Positions 54,074 to 64,000 of a DNA stretch of 64,000 nt are shown here, in pieces. Under the pieces are notes generated by a model. It was not told the DNA's origin. It was given only the letters and a program-made list of their open reading frames with translations, and did no database searches. Positions within the stretch are counted from its first letter, which is position 1. Every line of letters starts with the position of its first letter. Source of the DNA: Rachicladosporium sp. CCFEE 5018 (Eukaryota; Ascomycota; Dothideomycetes; Cladosporiales; Cladosporiaceae); NCBI GenBank assembly GCA_002077045.2, contig KZ111180.1, positions 69,477-133,476 on the forward strand. The letters are read 5' to 3'. The position numbers were made by a program, and so were the translations under genes.

Positions 54074-55528
54074 TTACAAGCACTGGCTATACCATTGATT
54101 GCTCACCTTGCACGTGCTTCCACTTGCGCAGCAAGTCGCACCGCTCCAGCCCTGCCCACCGCACTGTCCCCACTTCGAGGCGCAAGTACCACCGGAAGCG
54201 GTCGTCGTCGCTGCTGCGGTCGTACTTGTAGTTGTGGTTGGTGCCTTGGTAGTCGTTGTAGTAGTTGTGGGAGCGCGAGTGGAGGTCGTGACGGGACCGG
54301 AGGTGGTCTTGACAGTCGAAGTCGTGGTGGTAGTCGTTGTGGGGGCGACTGTATTCGTGGTCTTGGGTGGCGAGGATGTCATCGTCGAGCTGGCTGCTGC
54401 GGAACCGGAAAGGGCTGACTGCAAGATAGGTACGTATGGTGCGTATGCGACACCAGTGTAGGGCTCGATGCTATTCTTATCGTCAGTCCTGTTTCATCAT
54501 CGCCTCTGGGACTCGGATCAACTCACCTGTAGATATAATCCGCCCACCACGGCCCAGCAGCCCACCAAATAGCACCCTGCCACACATCGGTATTCGCCTG
54601 CATATACGCCAACATATCCTTCACAGCACTCTGGCATTGCGCGTTGTTCCCGCCGGCGAACTCGCCAATCAGTCCGATCTTGCTATTCGCACGAAGCCAG
54701 TTCGTGGCAGCGACGAGACGCTCAGACCCAACGGTAGCGCTCACGCACGCAGTGGAAGTGCCCGAGCCGTCAGAGTCAAGATACTGGTGCATCTGGTAGA
54801 CCAAATTGTTCGAGGGATCAGTGAGCGAGCCCATCGTATCAGCATTCGTAAGCCCATCAGTGCCCTTGGAAGTTGTCCAAGTCCAAGCGCCGGTCCAGGA
54901 GTTCCCCTCGACATTGATGATCTGGGTTGTGGCGCCTGCAGCACGGATGCCGTCGATAGCGGCTTGGTTCATGGTGGCGACAAGCGCGCCAGCCATGGTG
55001 TTGTACTCGTTGTTTGTATCGAAGATGACGTTATTGTTGCTCTTGAACTGAGCTGCGACAGTCTGCCACCAGGCTTTGAAGGCTGAGGCGTCGGTGATGA
55101 TGTTGCCGTAGTAGCGGCCGTAGTTGTGGGGCTGTACCATGGCGTAGGCGCCGCGGGACTGTAGGGTTGTCAGTATGGCTCCACAGCTTGATCGAGATAT
55201 CACGACTCACTGTAATGTAGTTGACCTGCTCATTCAAGCTTGCCAAGTAGGTCGAGTCAAGGCTGCCCGTGAGCGAGTTTGGGATAAGTCTTTCCATCGA
55301 GAAATTGATGCGGAAGACATTGAAGCCCTTCGCAATGTAGGTATCGTAGGTGGACAGCGTCGGCCATGTGTAGTCTTTGCCCAGGGTGCCAGGGTATTTT
55401 CCATCGCCAAACTCGGGTCCAGACTCATTGATACCAACGAAGCGCAGTCTCGAGGAGGCACGCTTCTGTGGTGCTGCAAGAGATAATGCCACCGTACCAG
55501 CGGCGGCGAGAAGAGTAATGAAATGCAT
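54074..55528 (-). CDS. Secreted endo-beta-1,4-glucanase, GH5 with C-terminal CBM1
   Basis: Three exons: 55211-55528, 54527-55158 and 54074-54470, 448 residues. Signal peptide MHFITLLAAAGTVALSLAAP, then a GH5 barrel beginning LRFVGINESGPEFGDGKYPG. The acid/base glutamate is in DTNNEYN (about Glu157) and the nucleophile in GLIGEFAGG (about Glu272). A long Thr/Ser linker (54130-54400) joins a fungal cellulose-binding CBM1: CASKWGQCGGQGWSGATCC...QWYSQCL, with the aromatic residues on its flat face. It cleaves internal bonds of cellulose outside the cell. Both splice junctions fall in conserved sequence (VNYIT/SRGAYAM and ADYIYR/SIEPYTG). Confidence 0.95.
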
Positions 55529-56088
55529 GGTGAATGAAGCGAGTGACTGTGTGGCTCGAAGGCGCTGTGATGAAGAGAAAGTCGAAAGTAGATGTGAGTC
55601 GGTACTTACGATCTTATGAAACACTTGGAAGCATCTTTGCCATGCCACGTGAACAGAGACTCTCATTTCCTGCATGTTCAGTGTAGTCTAGCATAATGAT
55701 CTCTCCGTGGCGTCGTGATTCCGTGATATTCCAGGCGAGATTGTTGCGGAGCAGATCTCCCGCCAAGGCTGGCAGAGATGGTGCTAAGACATCCTCTCTC
55801 ATTTGCATGCCGCTCGTCAATTTCTTGCTGTCTTGAGCATGCATTTGCAAAGTGGCGCATGATGGCTACTGTATGAAACGCCGTCGGCGCCTCGGCCAGA
55901 TGTCTCATAGAGGTGCAGTGAGGCTCATTGGATCCCTGCAAGAGCCAAACCAAGATGAGATTGAGTCTGGGGCCGGCTTGCCTGCTCCGTGATCGTTTCG
56001 ACGAAGTCCACGAGTCGGTGAAATTGTATGAAATGCATCCCTGCTCCAATTTTGCTCAACTGTTGGGGTCAAGTGTGCCGTACATGCT
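55529..56088. other. Intergenic GH5 promoter
   Basis: 560 bp upstream of the endoglucanase and 3' of SER1. No obvious carbon-repressor cluster (repeated SYGGRG) was noticed. Confidence 0.4.
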
Positions 56089-57333
56089 TCATGCCTTACC
56101 GTCGGCGAAGTCCTTCAGATACTGTATCAGCTTCTCCACCGCTACCACGGACACTGCATTGTAGTTGCTCGCGCGAATGCCTCCAACGCTGCGATGACCT
56201 TTCAGTCCGAACAGGCCTCTGCTTTCTGCGCCCTTGAGGAAAGCCTTCTCAGCATCTGCGTCTCCGCCCTTGATCCTGAAGCACAGGTTCATCCTGCTCC
56301 GTACACTCTTGTCGGGCACCACAGTGTACACATCACTGCCATCGAGCACAGCGTAGAGATCCCTAGCCTTCTTGTCCGATTCTGCTTGCTGTGTTGCGAT
56401 GCGTGGTGTCTGTCCTTCTGAAGCGTCTAGCAGTCGCTGCATCACGCGGCCAGCAATCCAGACGTCAAAGATGGGCAGTGTGTTGTAGAGGCTGTTGTTC
56501 TTCGCTACCGTGGGGTAGTCAAGGATCACAGGCCCCACTGAGAGACCTAACCTGCGCATCGAGACTGAGTCTGCCATTGCTGCGTGAGGCGGGAGAATCT
56601 TGTTCGAGATAATCGCAATCGTGATGCCTGTAGTGCCGATGTTCTTTTGTGCGCCGCCGAAGATAGCGATGTGTTTCCGGACGTCGACCTTACGTGAGAG
56701 GAAGTTTGAGCTCATGTCTGCGACGAGGTTCTCGCCCTCAGGCGCAGACTGGAACTCGACCCCATCCACTGTCTCATTGTCACAGTAGTAGGTCAAGGCG
56801 ACATCTGCGGCGATTGTCGAGGGCTTGTAGGTGTCCGCAGACGGGATGACGCCGAATTTGCCATTGCGGTGCTCTCTCGAATCGGTGACGATATTGACAT
56901 GCTCCTTGCCAATTAGCCGGGCAGCCTCCTGCGACGCCTTCAACGACCAGGAGCCGGTGACCAGATAGTCCAATCGTAACTTAGCTACCTCCTCTGCCGC
57001 CGTTGTCTCGTCCAGTCCCTTTGTCCGCTTTGCCAACCAAACAGAGACTAGGTTGTAGACGACGGCACTGAATTCACCGCTGCCACCACCTTGTAGAAAG
57101 AGGATTTGGAAGCCTTCTGGTCCATCGCCAGCGGGGATGTCAAGCAATTGACGAAGCGCGTCTTGTGCATGAGCAAGAATCGCATTTGCCTTAGGTGATC
57201 GGTGAGATATCTCTGTTATACCGATACCCGTATCGTTGTAGTTGAGTAATACTTTGGCTGCTTCCTCCAATACAGGTGTTGGTAGAGGTGCCGGACCTGC
57301 GCCAAAGTAATGGGCGTCTTCTCTGCGTGGCAT
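56089..57333 (-). CDS. SER1: Phosphoserine aminotransferase
   Basis: Intact 414-residue class V aminotransferase that makes 3-phosphoserine from 3-phosphohydroxypyruvate and glutamate, the second step of serine synthesis, in the cytosol. Family landmarks: YFGAGPAPLPTPVLEEA, GIGITEISHRSPKA, FLQGGGSGEFSAV (phosphate-binding GGG), and the PLP lysine in FGGAQKNIGTTGI (about Lys230). The C-terminal half holds SRMNLCFRIKGGDADAEKAF and GLKGHRSVGGIRASNYNAV. Divergent from LYS4 with 431 bp between the starts. Confidence 0.95.
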   Translation of the reverse strand: MPRREDAHYFGAGPAPLPTPVLEEAAKVLLNYNDTGIGITEISHRSPKANAILAHAQDALRQLLDIPAGDGPEGFQILFLQGGGSGEFSAVVYNLVSVWLAKRTKGLDETTAAEEVAKLRLDYLVTGSWSLKASQEAARLIGKEHVNIVTDSREHRNGKFGVIPSADTYKPSTIAADVALTYYCDNETVDGVEFQSAPEGENLVADMSSNFLSRKVDVRKHIAIFGGAQKNIGTTGITIAIISNKILPPHAAMADSVSMRRLGLSVGPVILDYPTVAKNNSLYNTLPIFDVWIAGRVMQRLLDASEGQTPRIATQQAESDKKARDLYAVLDGSDVYTVVPDKSVRSRMNLCFRIKGGDADAEKAFLKGAESRGLFGLKGHRSVGGIRASNYNAVSVVAVEKLIQYLKDFADGKA

Positions 57334-57764
57334 GTTGACCGATCAGGTAAGCTCCTATTGTCTCAGCTGGGACAAGAATCGGCCCAGTGCTATGTTCGTA
57401 AGAGAGTGAGCATATACTGTGACCATAATTTAAGGTGACTCTAGCGATCTCGGCTTCTCCAGATGCCGAATCGCGGAGGTGGATCGTGGAGCATTGGATT
57501 TATTTGGATAAGATACCTTACATATGCCTCTTCAAGGGTCTTGAATGTAGTGAATCCTACCATCTTCTTACCTGCGATAGTGGAGTGCTCCATTGTTGTG
57601 ACTGTGAGGCACTGGGGTGTCAAGGTTTCAAGTCCGCAGCTCTCACCGGCACTGAGCAACAGATATCACTTCTTGTGGTTCCACAGGCGCGTTCCGACTC
57701 TTACAGAGAGGGAGGCGTCAAACATCACATGTTTGGCGCGAGGGCTCTCCGTGGACCTCATAGC
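57334..57764. promoter_or_regulatory. Shared divergent promoter SER1-LYS4
   Basis: 431 bp between the two ATGs. TGACTCT at 57436-57442 differs by one base from TGACTCA, the site bound by Gcn4/CpcA-type bZIP factors that raise amino-acid biosynthesis under starvation. The frame upstream of the LYS4 ATG is open but has no recognised sequence. Confidence 0.4.
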
Positions 57765-60245
57765 ATGGCGTCCTTGCGGTGTGCTAGTCGGCTCTCGCTT
57801 CAGAGGGCCTCAACATGGCGAAGAGCAGGCACGACATCACGAACCGAACGAAGTTCAGCATACCTCTACCATCGACCCCGGTACATCACGACAGCACGCT
57901 CCGTCCGACAAGCAGAGCCGATCAATGCCTTTCACTCCCAGCTTGAAAGTATCTCGCCCGAGCTGCTCAGCCGATCGACCACCGCCCCAGCAACCCCCCA
58001 GACGCTTACCGAGAAGATTGTCCAGCGCTACAGCTTAGACCTCGCAGAGGGCAAGGTCGTCAAGTCCGGCGACTATGTGACCCTCTCACCGCACAAATGC
58101 ATGACCCACGACAACTCCTGGCCCGTTGCGACCAAGTTCATGTCGATCGGCGCATCGAAGATCCACGATCGGGATCAGATAGTCATGACTCTGGACCACG
58201 ATGTGCAGAACAAGAGCGAGAAGAACCTGAAGAAGTACTCGCAGATTGAGAACTTCGCGAAGGATCAAGGCGTGGACTTCTACCCAGCAGGGCGTGGCAT
58301 TGGACATCAGATCATGGTGGAGGAGGGCTACGCATGGCCGGGCACATTGGCAGTCGCGAGTGACAGTCATACGAACATGTACGGCGGTGTTGGCTGCTTG
58401 GGAACGCCTGTAGTGAGGACAGACGCTGCGAGCATATGGGCTACAGGGAGGACATGGTGGCAGATCCCACCCATAGCCAAAGTCACGTTGACTGGCGTAC
58501 TTCCAATTGGAGTGACTGGTAAAGACGTGATCGTGGCACTATGTGGACTCTTCAACAATGATGAGGTGCTCAACCATGCTATCGAGTTCACCGGGACTGA
58601 AGAGACCATGCGAACATTACCTGTAGACGACCGGCTGGCCATTGCCAACATGACAACAGAATGGGGCGCATTGAGCGGTCTGTTCCCAATCGACAACATC
58701 TTGAAAGGCTGGCTGCGAGCCAAGGCGACTGACGCATCTATATTCGGTATTGCGTCGCAGACTGCAAGCCCAACGACCCTTCGCTTCAATCACGAACGAC
58801 TGAACGAGCTGTTTGATGCACCATTGGCGGCGGATAAGGGCGCGAAGTACGCCAAAGAGCTCTTCCTTGATCTCTCGACTCTCACGCCATACGTCTCCGG
58901 ACCCAACAGCGTCAAAGTTGCTACCCCTCTGTCAGAGCTTGAGGCACAGGACATCAAGGTGAACAAGGCATACCTCGTGTCGTGCACCAATAGCCGGCGA
59001 AGTGACATCGCTGCTGCGGCGAAGGTCTTCAAGGATGCTGCCAAAGCCAATGATGGCAAGATCCCAAAGATCGCTCCTGGCGTGAACTTCTACATCGCAG
59101 CCGCCTCTCTGCCGGAGCAGCAAGCAGCAATCGAACAGGGCGACTGGCAAGCACTGGTCGAAGCAGGCGCCCAGGAGCTACCCTCAGGATGCGGGCCATG
59201 CATCGGTCTTGGCACTGGTTTGCTCGAGCCCGGCGAAGTCGGCATCTCAGCTTCGAATCGCAACTTCAAGGGTCGCATGGGTAGCACAGACGCTAAAGCC
59301 TACCTCGCATCTCCCGAGGTGGTCGCGGCAAGCGCTCTGCAAGGCAAGATCGCTGGTCCAGGCTGGTTCACCAAGCAGGAAGGCTGGGAAGGCGTGACTC
59401 GCGGCGAAGGAGGCTACACGACGCTCTCGATGGAAGACGCGCTCGAGAAGCTCATCGCAGACGCGGACGCTGCTATCTCAGCTGCTGAGGCAAAGCTCGG
59501 TCCGGCGTCTCAAGATGTCTCAGACTCGACGTCCGGGGCGAAGTCCCTCACACCCATTCTACCCGGCTTCCCTGCCAAAGTCACAGGCGAGATCCTGTGG
59601 TGCAACGCAGACAACATCAACACCGATGCCATTTATCCCGGCAAATACACCTACGATGATGCTTTCTCCTCCTCGCCCGCTAAGATGGCTACAGTGACGA
59701 TGGAGAACTACGACCCTGCTTTCTCTGATATCGCGAAGAAGGGCGATATCCTGGTCTCCGGCTTCAATTTCGGCTGCGGAAGTAGCCGCGAGCAGGCAGC
59801 GACGGCTGTGCTGGCGAAGGGTATCCCGATGGTAGTGGCGGGGAGCTTTGGCAACATCTTCTCTCGAAACAGCATCAATAATGCGCTCATGGGCGTTGAG
59901 GTGCCACGACTCATTGAAAGACTGAGAGCTGCTTTCCCAGCTCTATCAGTCTCCTCTTCTGCTCCTTCTGGGAAGCCTCCTGCGATCACTGAGCCAGAGC
60001 AAAACTCGCAGTCACTGGACTCTCCTCCGCCTGCTCCACTGAGCAGCCCCGCATCAGACCTCACGATTCGAACAGGCTGGACTTTCACATGGGACGTCGC
60101 AAGGAGCGAAGTCGTGGTCAAGGAAGGTGAAGCTGGCGAGGAGTGGAAGCAGAGTGTTGGTGAGCTCCCGCCGAATGTGCAAGACATCATTGCACAGGGA
60201 GGCTTGGAGGGATGGGTGAGGAAGGAGTTGGCCGGTGGGAAATGA
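57765..60245 (+). CDS. LYS4: Homoaconitase, mitochondrial
   Basis: 826 residues in one exon. Homoaconitase converts homoaconitate to homoisocitrate in the fungal alpha-aminoadipate lysine pathway. An Arg/Ser-rich presequence (MASLRCASRLSLQRASTWRR) points to mitochondria. Aconitase motifs: DHDVQNKSEKNLKKY, FYPAGRGIGHQIMVEEGYAW, ASDSHTNMYGGVGCLG, and three [4Fe-4S] cysteines at about 407 (VSCTNSR) and 476, 479 (SGCGPCIG). The swivel domain begins GEILWCNADNINTDAIYPGK and contains FGCGSSREQA. Between IERLRAAFPA and TGWTFTWDV lies a Ser/Pro-rich insert of about 45 residues. Start at MASLRC, not the earlier GTG. Confidence 0.95.
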   Translation: MASLRCASRLSLQRASTWRRAGTTSRTERSSAYLYHRPRYITTARSVRQAEPINAFHSQLESISPELLSRSTTAPATPQTLTEKIVQRYSLDLAEGKVVKSGDYVTLSPHKCMTHDNSWPVATKFMSIGASKIHDRDQIVMTLDHDVQNKSEKNLKKYSQIENFAKDQGVDFYPAGRGIGHQIMVEEGYAWPGTLAVASDSHTNMYGGVGCLGTPVVRTDAASIWATGRTWWQIPPIAKVTLTGVLPIGVTGKDVIVALCGLFNNDEVLNHAIEFTGTEETMRTLPVDDRLAIANMTTEWGALSGLFPIDNILKGWLRAKATDASIFGIASQTASPTTLRFNHERLNELFDAPLAADKGAKYAKELFLDLSTLTPYVSGPNSVKVATPLSELEAQDIKVNKAYLVSCTNSRRSDIAAAAKVFKDAAKANDGKIPKIAPGVNFYIAAASLPEQQAAIEQGDWQALVEAGAQELPSGCGPCIGLGTGLLEPGEVGISASNRNFKGRMGSTDAKAYLASPEVVAASALQGKIAGPGWFTKQEGWEGVTRGEGGYTTLSMEDALEKLIADADAAISAAEAKLGPASQDVSDSTSGAKSLTPILPGFPAKVTGEILWCNADNINTDAIYPGKYTYDDAFSSSPAKMATVTMENYDPAFSDIAKKGDILVSGFNFGCGSSREQAATAVLAKGIPMVVAGSFGNIFSRNSINNALMGVEVPRLIERLRAAFPALSVSSSAPSGKPPAITEPEQNSQSLDSPPPAPLSSPASDLTIRTGWTFTWDVARSEVVVKEGEAGEEWKQSVGELPPNVQDIIAQGGLEGWVRKELAGGK

Positions 60246-61540
60246 GGCAGCTCTTCCACTGGGGATTCGCCGATTACACCGCTGCGACGGAGCTATGGCC
60301 AGATGATCTTTGGTGGATGCGTTGCGCTGCCGAACGCTAATCGCAAATGCGATACCCGTCTCAGCTAGTGTGACGAGAGTGCCACGACTCTGGCTGCGCT
60401 GTCGGTCACATCGTATGGACCGCCGGCGTCATTAGAAGCGTTGTATCAACAGATTTCCGACAGCGTCTCGCACGGCTTGGGTGCTGAAACGCAGCGGGCA
60501 CCTCGACTGACCGAGCTAGTGACGACGACCAGCAGCAAGACGCTCAGGACTGAGACCAGGAGCATCTGGACTTGGCCCCATATAGCTGCTAGGGGTGGGC
60601 CTGACAGCTGCTGCATCACCTGCAGGGTATGGACGAGATCATGTGCCCATGGGCGGGAAAGTTTTCTGGGACTGATGCTGAAGCTGATGCAGATGCCGAC
60701 CTAGCTGAGATGGTACCGGCGATACGCTAGTCTTGTATATATATGTATACCCAATACTACTTGCCTTGCCTTGCGGCGCTGCTGCTTCCCAGATCGCTTA
60801 CCCTCCGTGTCGTTGTGCGATTAGATAAGGCGTTGTATGCTTCGGACTGTTCAGCGCATTCCCCCTTTCTTCATCCAAATCGAGAACCGGTTCCATCTGT
60901 GGCAGAATCAGGCCCAGTGCTGGATCGTACCCGCCAAAAACCAGCAGCTATTCAGCCATAATGGTCAAAACCATATCTACTACGACACAATGCCTTCAAG
61001 ACGCCTTGATGCAATGTTGTGGTCATATTGATGGTGGAATAGTTAACCCCAAGTTGTGGTTAGGGTAAGCACCCCTAACCCTGGCATACCACGCTCTTAT
61101 CTCTCCGTGCAGCAATGTAGTAATTCTATTGCTGTGTTGTAGCGTATGCTAGCGTTTCCAAAAGCGAGATGGCCTAGAGAGACTGATCAGATATGAGACT
61201 GAGGTTCACCAAGTTCTACAGCCGCGTCAGTCGCTCTGCATGGATACAGACACCGCGAGTGCCCTCAATGTCAGTCACCCGTTTCCCGCTACCTTGGCTC
61301 TTTCAAAAGTCTCAGAGTGTCTTGTGCTACTATCATGTTGACTGAAAGTGTCATTTGAGCTAGGATGCGCTGGTGAGAGAGATTACACGCCTACTTTCGG
61401 AAATTGAATTGTAGCAACTCATGACTTTCAAAGGCAGTACCCAAGCCCTGTTTCTGTTCCGGTGTACAGTACAGATGCCTAAGCAAGTTGCTCTTTCCAA
61501 GCAGAGCACACACGTCCTATCCAGCAAAATCGCCCCTCCT
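60246..61540. other. Intergenic, about 1.3 kb, convergent
   Basis: No gene supported. It contains copy 2 of the 40-bp dispersed repeat. Confidence 0.5.
61043..61082 (+). repeat. Short dispersed repeat, copy 2 (telomere-like motif)
   Basis: Matches 1168-1209 (minus strand) at 34 of 40 positions. Internally, ggttagggt and acccctaacc are near-complementary across aagc, so the copy can form a hairpin. Confidence 0.75.
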
Positions 61541-63832
61541 TTACCTAAAATTGCCAGGTAACGTAAAGCCGAACCCTGGCACAGCAGGGGGCGTAGCCAC
61601 CGCGACAGGCGTCAACGGCTCCGGCCGCACGAACCCCTGAGGCGCTGTTCCGCCTCCATAGCCTCCTACATCATCCCTCGAGTGATGCGCATGCCTGCCC
61701 CTCTTCCCACCTCCACCATGCTGCCGATTGTCCTGCCTCTTGGGCTGTTGCTGCTGCTGCTGCTGAAACTGCTGTACTGGCGCCTGTTGCTGCTGCTGCT
61801 GTTGTTTGTGCTGATGGTGGACCTGACCTTTCTCCTGCTCCCCCGGCCCAACCCGCCTACTCATCGCCTTACTGCTAACACCCGCACCAATCTCAATATC
61901 AGGCTCCTCGAGCACCATCCCTGCCACCAAGTCCTGCCCACCAGTCCCGCCGTAGGGCGCAGTCTTGATCCACTTCATATCCGCATCTGTCAAACGTTGG
62001 ATTGGAATGACGCTCTCGCCGCGAGTGTAGTCGAAGCACTCACGCGGGCCAAAGCCGACACCCCATTTCACTTGTCTCGCAATGCCCATGGTCTCGCGAT
62101 CGTTGGCAGATTGCAGTGCGTCGACGCCAGCTTTGGCGGCGAGCGTGTAGTCTCTCGTAGTCATCTTGACAAAGGCGTGGCGTTTCTCGCGATTCGGAAT
62201 GCAGGAAGCGACTTGGCCAAAGCGGCCGAATAGCTCTGCAATCTCAGTCTGCGAGCCATTCGCCCCGCCGACGAACAGCGTGCGAGACAGGACACGGATA
62301 CTGTCTGAGGGAAGAGAGGGGTCAAATTGGACGAACTTCTGACCCGATGGCGGCGGAGGCTGGAAAGATGGAGGGAGTGGGCTCGCGCGTAGAGGAGAGC
62401 GTTGTCGATAGCGTTGCTTGTTGTTGCCGTTGCGCCCGTTCCGCTGATCGTCTACTGGGCCTTGGGAGGCATTGTAGACTGGACTACCTCTGCCGTTGTT
62501 GTTGTTATTGTTGCCGCCACGGGCCGGACTCCTGCTCCTGCCTCGAGATGTGCCGTTGCCGTTGTAATCATTGTACTGCCCAGACTGCTGTGGCGGACTA
62601 CTCTGTTCGTCCAATGCTTGTATGACCGGACCCCATTGGTCCATCGGGACTCCCTCCTTCTGTAGCTCTTGTAGCAAGTTCAGTGCCCTGATCAGCTTTT
62701 GCTGGTCGTTAACGATGTTTGGCGGAAGCACCCCGCGTAGCGATGCCAGTGGGTCTGCCTGCGCAGGCGCTTGCTGTGGAGGTGGCGGCGCTAGAGCGTA
62801 CTGTTGAGGTACCGACGGCGGAGGAAGGAACGCCGGGAATCCTGGTGGTGGCTGAAAGCCTGGTGGCATGAATGGAGGCGGCTGGAATTGTGTCGGTGGA
62901 GGAGGATAGCTTGGCTGTTGCTGCGGCGGCGCGGGAGGTTGAGAAAAGCCGTTTGCGGAGCCAAGCATGGCAGCGAAGTTAGGAGGGAGCTGGCCCTGTG
63001 GGACAGCCGGCGGTGCAGCAGGTTGAGCGACAGGCTGCTGTTGTGGAGGTGGTGCGGCCATACGAAGCGCTGCCAGGATGCTGTTGACATCTTGAGAAGG
63101 CGGTGCAGGGGCTGGCGCAGATTGTGGTGGAGGTGCATGTTGCATCGTCGAAGCGGGTACCTGCGGTGCACTACTCGACGCAGGCTTCTGAACACTATCG
63201 CCTTTGCGCACAAGAAACCCTTGGTCATACAAGTGCTGCGGTGGGTAGCCAATAGGCGTGTGGGTAGGTCTCGTAGGGATAGGAGCGATCGACTTCTCAC
63301 CAACAGGCTTCTTGACTGCCTGTAGTGGCGCTGGAGCAGTGCCAGCGCCATTCACATGGGCAGCAGGTGTGCTGACCTTCCTCTTCGAGTCTTCAAGCAG
63401 CGCAGCAGGGAATGTACCGGCACGCTCCCAGATGGCAAGTATGTTTTCGAGCTTGGGCTTCTGGTCTGCTGGCAGGTCCTTGAGCAAGTCGTCGATCAAT
63501 GCGGGCATAAGCTCAGTGACACGCTTGATGGCAGCGGGATATGTGCCTGCCTCGCCCCTACCCTCGATGTGGATATCCAAACCTGCTTTCTTTGCACCAT
63601 CGATCCATTGGCGGATGATACTGTCTATGACATACAGAACACCGAGCTTATGCGTGGCCGGGGCCTTCTTAAGAGCACGGTACAGTGACTGAGTGATCTG
63701 CTGTTCATGCTGAATGTTGTTCACGGCGATCTTGGTCAACGAGCCAATTTTGGCCTTACTCGCGCCAGGCGCTTTGTGTGTGTTGAGAGACGCGAGCAAC
63801 GGCTCCAGTTCACTCAGCGGTGGGGTGGCCAT
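61541..63832 (-). CDS. Nrd1/Seb1-like CID and RRM RNA-binding protein
   Basis: 763 residues, one exon. Residues 1-145 are a CTD-interaction domain (ELEPLLASLNTHKAPGASKAKI, LGVLYVIDSIIRQWIDGAKKAG), which binds phosphorylated RNA polymerase II tail. A Pro/Gln-rich middle leads to an SR-like stretch (GTSRGRSRSPARGG) and an RRM at about 505-580 with RNP2 TLFVGG and RNP1-like RHAFVKM. C-terminal to it is the conserved RQVKWGVGFGPRECFDYTRGES segment typical of Nrd1/Seb1. Poly-Gln runs lie near 61741-61810. Nrd1 in budding yeast ends and trims short non-coding RNAs; fission-yeast Seb1 controls 3'-end choice. Intact. Confidence 0.93.
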   Translation of the reverse strand: MATPPLSELEPLLASLNTHKAPGASKAKIGSLTKIAVNNIQHEQQITQSLYRALKKAPATHKLGVLYVIDSIIRQWIDGAKKAGLDIHIEGRGEAGTYPAAIKRVTELMPALIDDLLKDLPADQKPKLENILAIWERAGTFPAALLEDSKRKVSTPAAHVNGAGTAPAPLQAVKKPVGEKSIAPIPTRPTHTPIGYPPQHLYDQGFLVRKGDSVQKPASSSAPQVPASTMQHAPPPQSAPAPAPPSQDVNSILAALRMAAPPPQQQPVAQPAAPPAVPQGQLPPNFAAMLGSANGFSQPPAPPQQQPSYPPPPTQFQPPPFMPPGFQPPPGFPAFLPPPSVPQQYALAPPPPQQAPAQADPLASLRGVLPPNIVNDQQKLIRALNLLQELQKEGVPMDQWGPVIQALDEQSSPPQQSGQYNDYNGNGTSRGRSRSPARGGNNNNNNGRGSPVYNASQGPVDDQRNGRNGNNKQRYRQRSPLRASPLPPSFQPPPPSGQKFVQFDPSLPSDSIRVLSRTLFVGGANGSQTEIAELFGRFGQVASCIPNREKRHAFVKMTTRDYTLAAKAGVDALQSANDRETMGIARQVKWGVGFGPRECFDYTRGESVIPIQRLTDADMKWIKTAPYGGTGGQDLVAGMVLEEPDIEIGAGVSSKAMSRRVGPGEQEKGQVHHQHKQQQQQQQAPVQQFQQQQQQQPKRQDNRQHGGGGKRGRHAHHSRDDVGGYGGGTAPQGFVRPEPLTPVAVATPPAVPGFGFTLPGNFR

Positions 63833-64000
63833 GACTGCAGACTACAAGCCTAGAGTATTGCACCTTCTACTGTGTACTGCGGATGCTGTCAGGATGGCAC
63901 TAGACCTGGGCCAGTGGAATGTCACGCTAAGTGAGTTCTACAACACAGGTCTCTGTTAGCAGTGCTCTGCTGGGTTTGGCTCGGCGACACTAAATCAGGT

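Noticed and set aside
60441..60704. Plus-strand ORF of 87 codons between LYS4 and the Nrd1-like gene
   Set aside because: No ordered or conserved features and no promoter signal.

Overview
The window is nuclear DNA of a filamentous ascomycete. Genes are dense, single and independently promoted on both strands. Introns are short (about 41-60 nt, a few longer) with GT-AG borders. The repertoire (secreted GH5-CBM1 endoglucanase, M43 protease, RVB2, TFIIH p44, Nrd1/Seb1-type CID-RRM protein, Lys4 homoaconitase, Atg37-like ACBP) is that of Pezizomycotina. I infer Dothideomycetes, perhaps Capnodiales/Mycosphaerellales, but cannot prove this without a search.

Layout. 1-9.5 kb: CDF metal transporter (5' cut by the window edge), frameshifted ferric reductase, Cdc123, amino-acid permease with five exons, secreted M43 metalloprotease. 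10-24.6 kb: Cdc50/Lem3 flippase subunit (six exons, one apparent GC-AG intron), long coiled-coil protein, RVB2, bacterial-type solute-binding protein, eIF2D, GNAT acetyltransferase, Nup54/57, complex I CHCH subunit. 25-32.4 kb is the accessory block: a SLIP-GC-like large GTPase with one in-frame stop, then a decayed paralogue whose N-terminal half and C-terminal end are separated by about 2 kb carrying a secreted-protein gene and an AT-rich TpA-rich relic. 32.7-43.5 kb: Rab11/Ypt31, TFIIH Ssl1/p44, BTB protein, small membrane protein, long charged protein, Atg37-like protein. 44-52.7 kb: CoA-transferase III with an in-frame TGA, MFS transporter, small disordered protein also with an in-frame TGA, and an Mga2/Spt23-like gene cut by a 100-N assembly gap. 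54-63.8 kb: GH5-CBM1 endoglucanase, then SER1 and LYS4 as a divergent pair, then the Nrd1/Seb1-like gene.

Most genes are housekeeping and not functionally clustered. The exception is the divergent SER1-LYS4 pair, two amino-acid biosynthesis genes sharing a 431-bp promoter. The most notable signals are the decaying GTPase locus, nonsense codons explainable by C-to-T (or complementary G-to-A) change, two families of short dispersed repeats present in inverted copies, and a 36-bp perfect duplication just before the SSL1 start. No tRNA, rRNA, CRISPR or intact transposon was seen.
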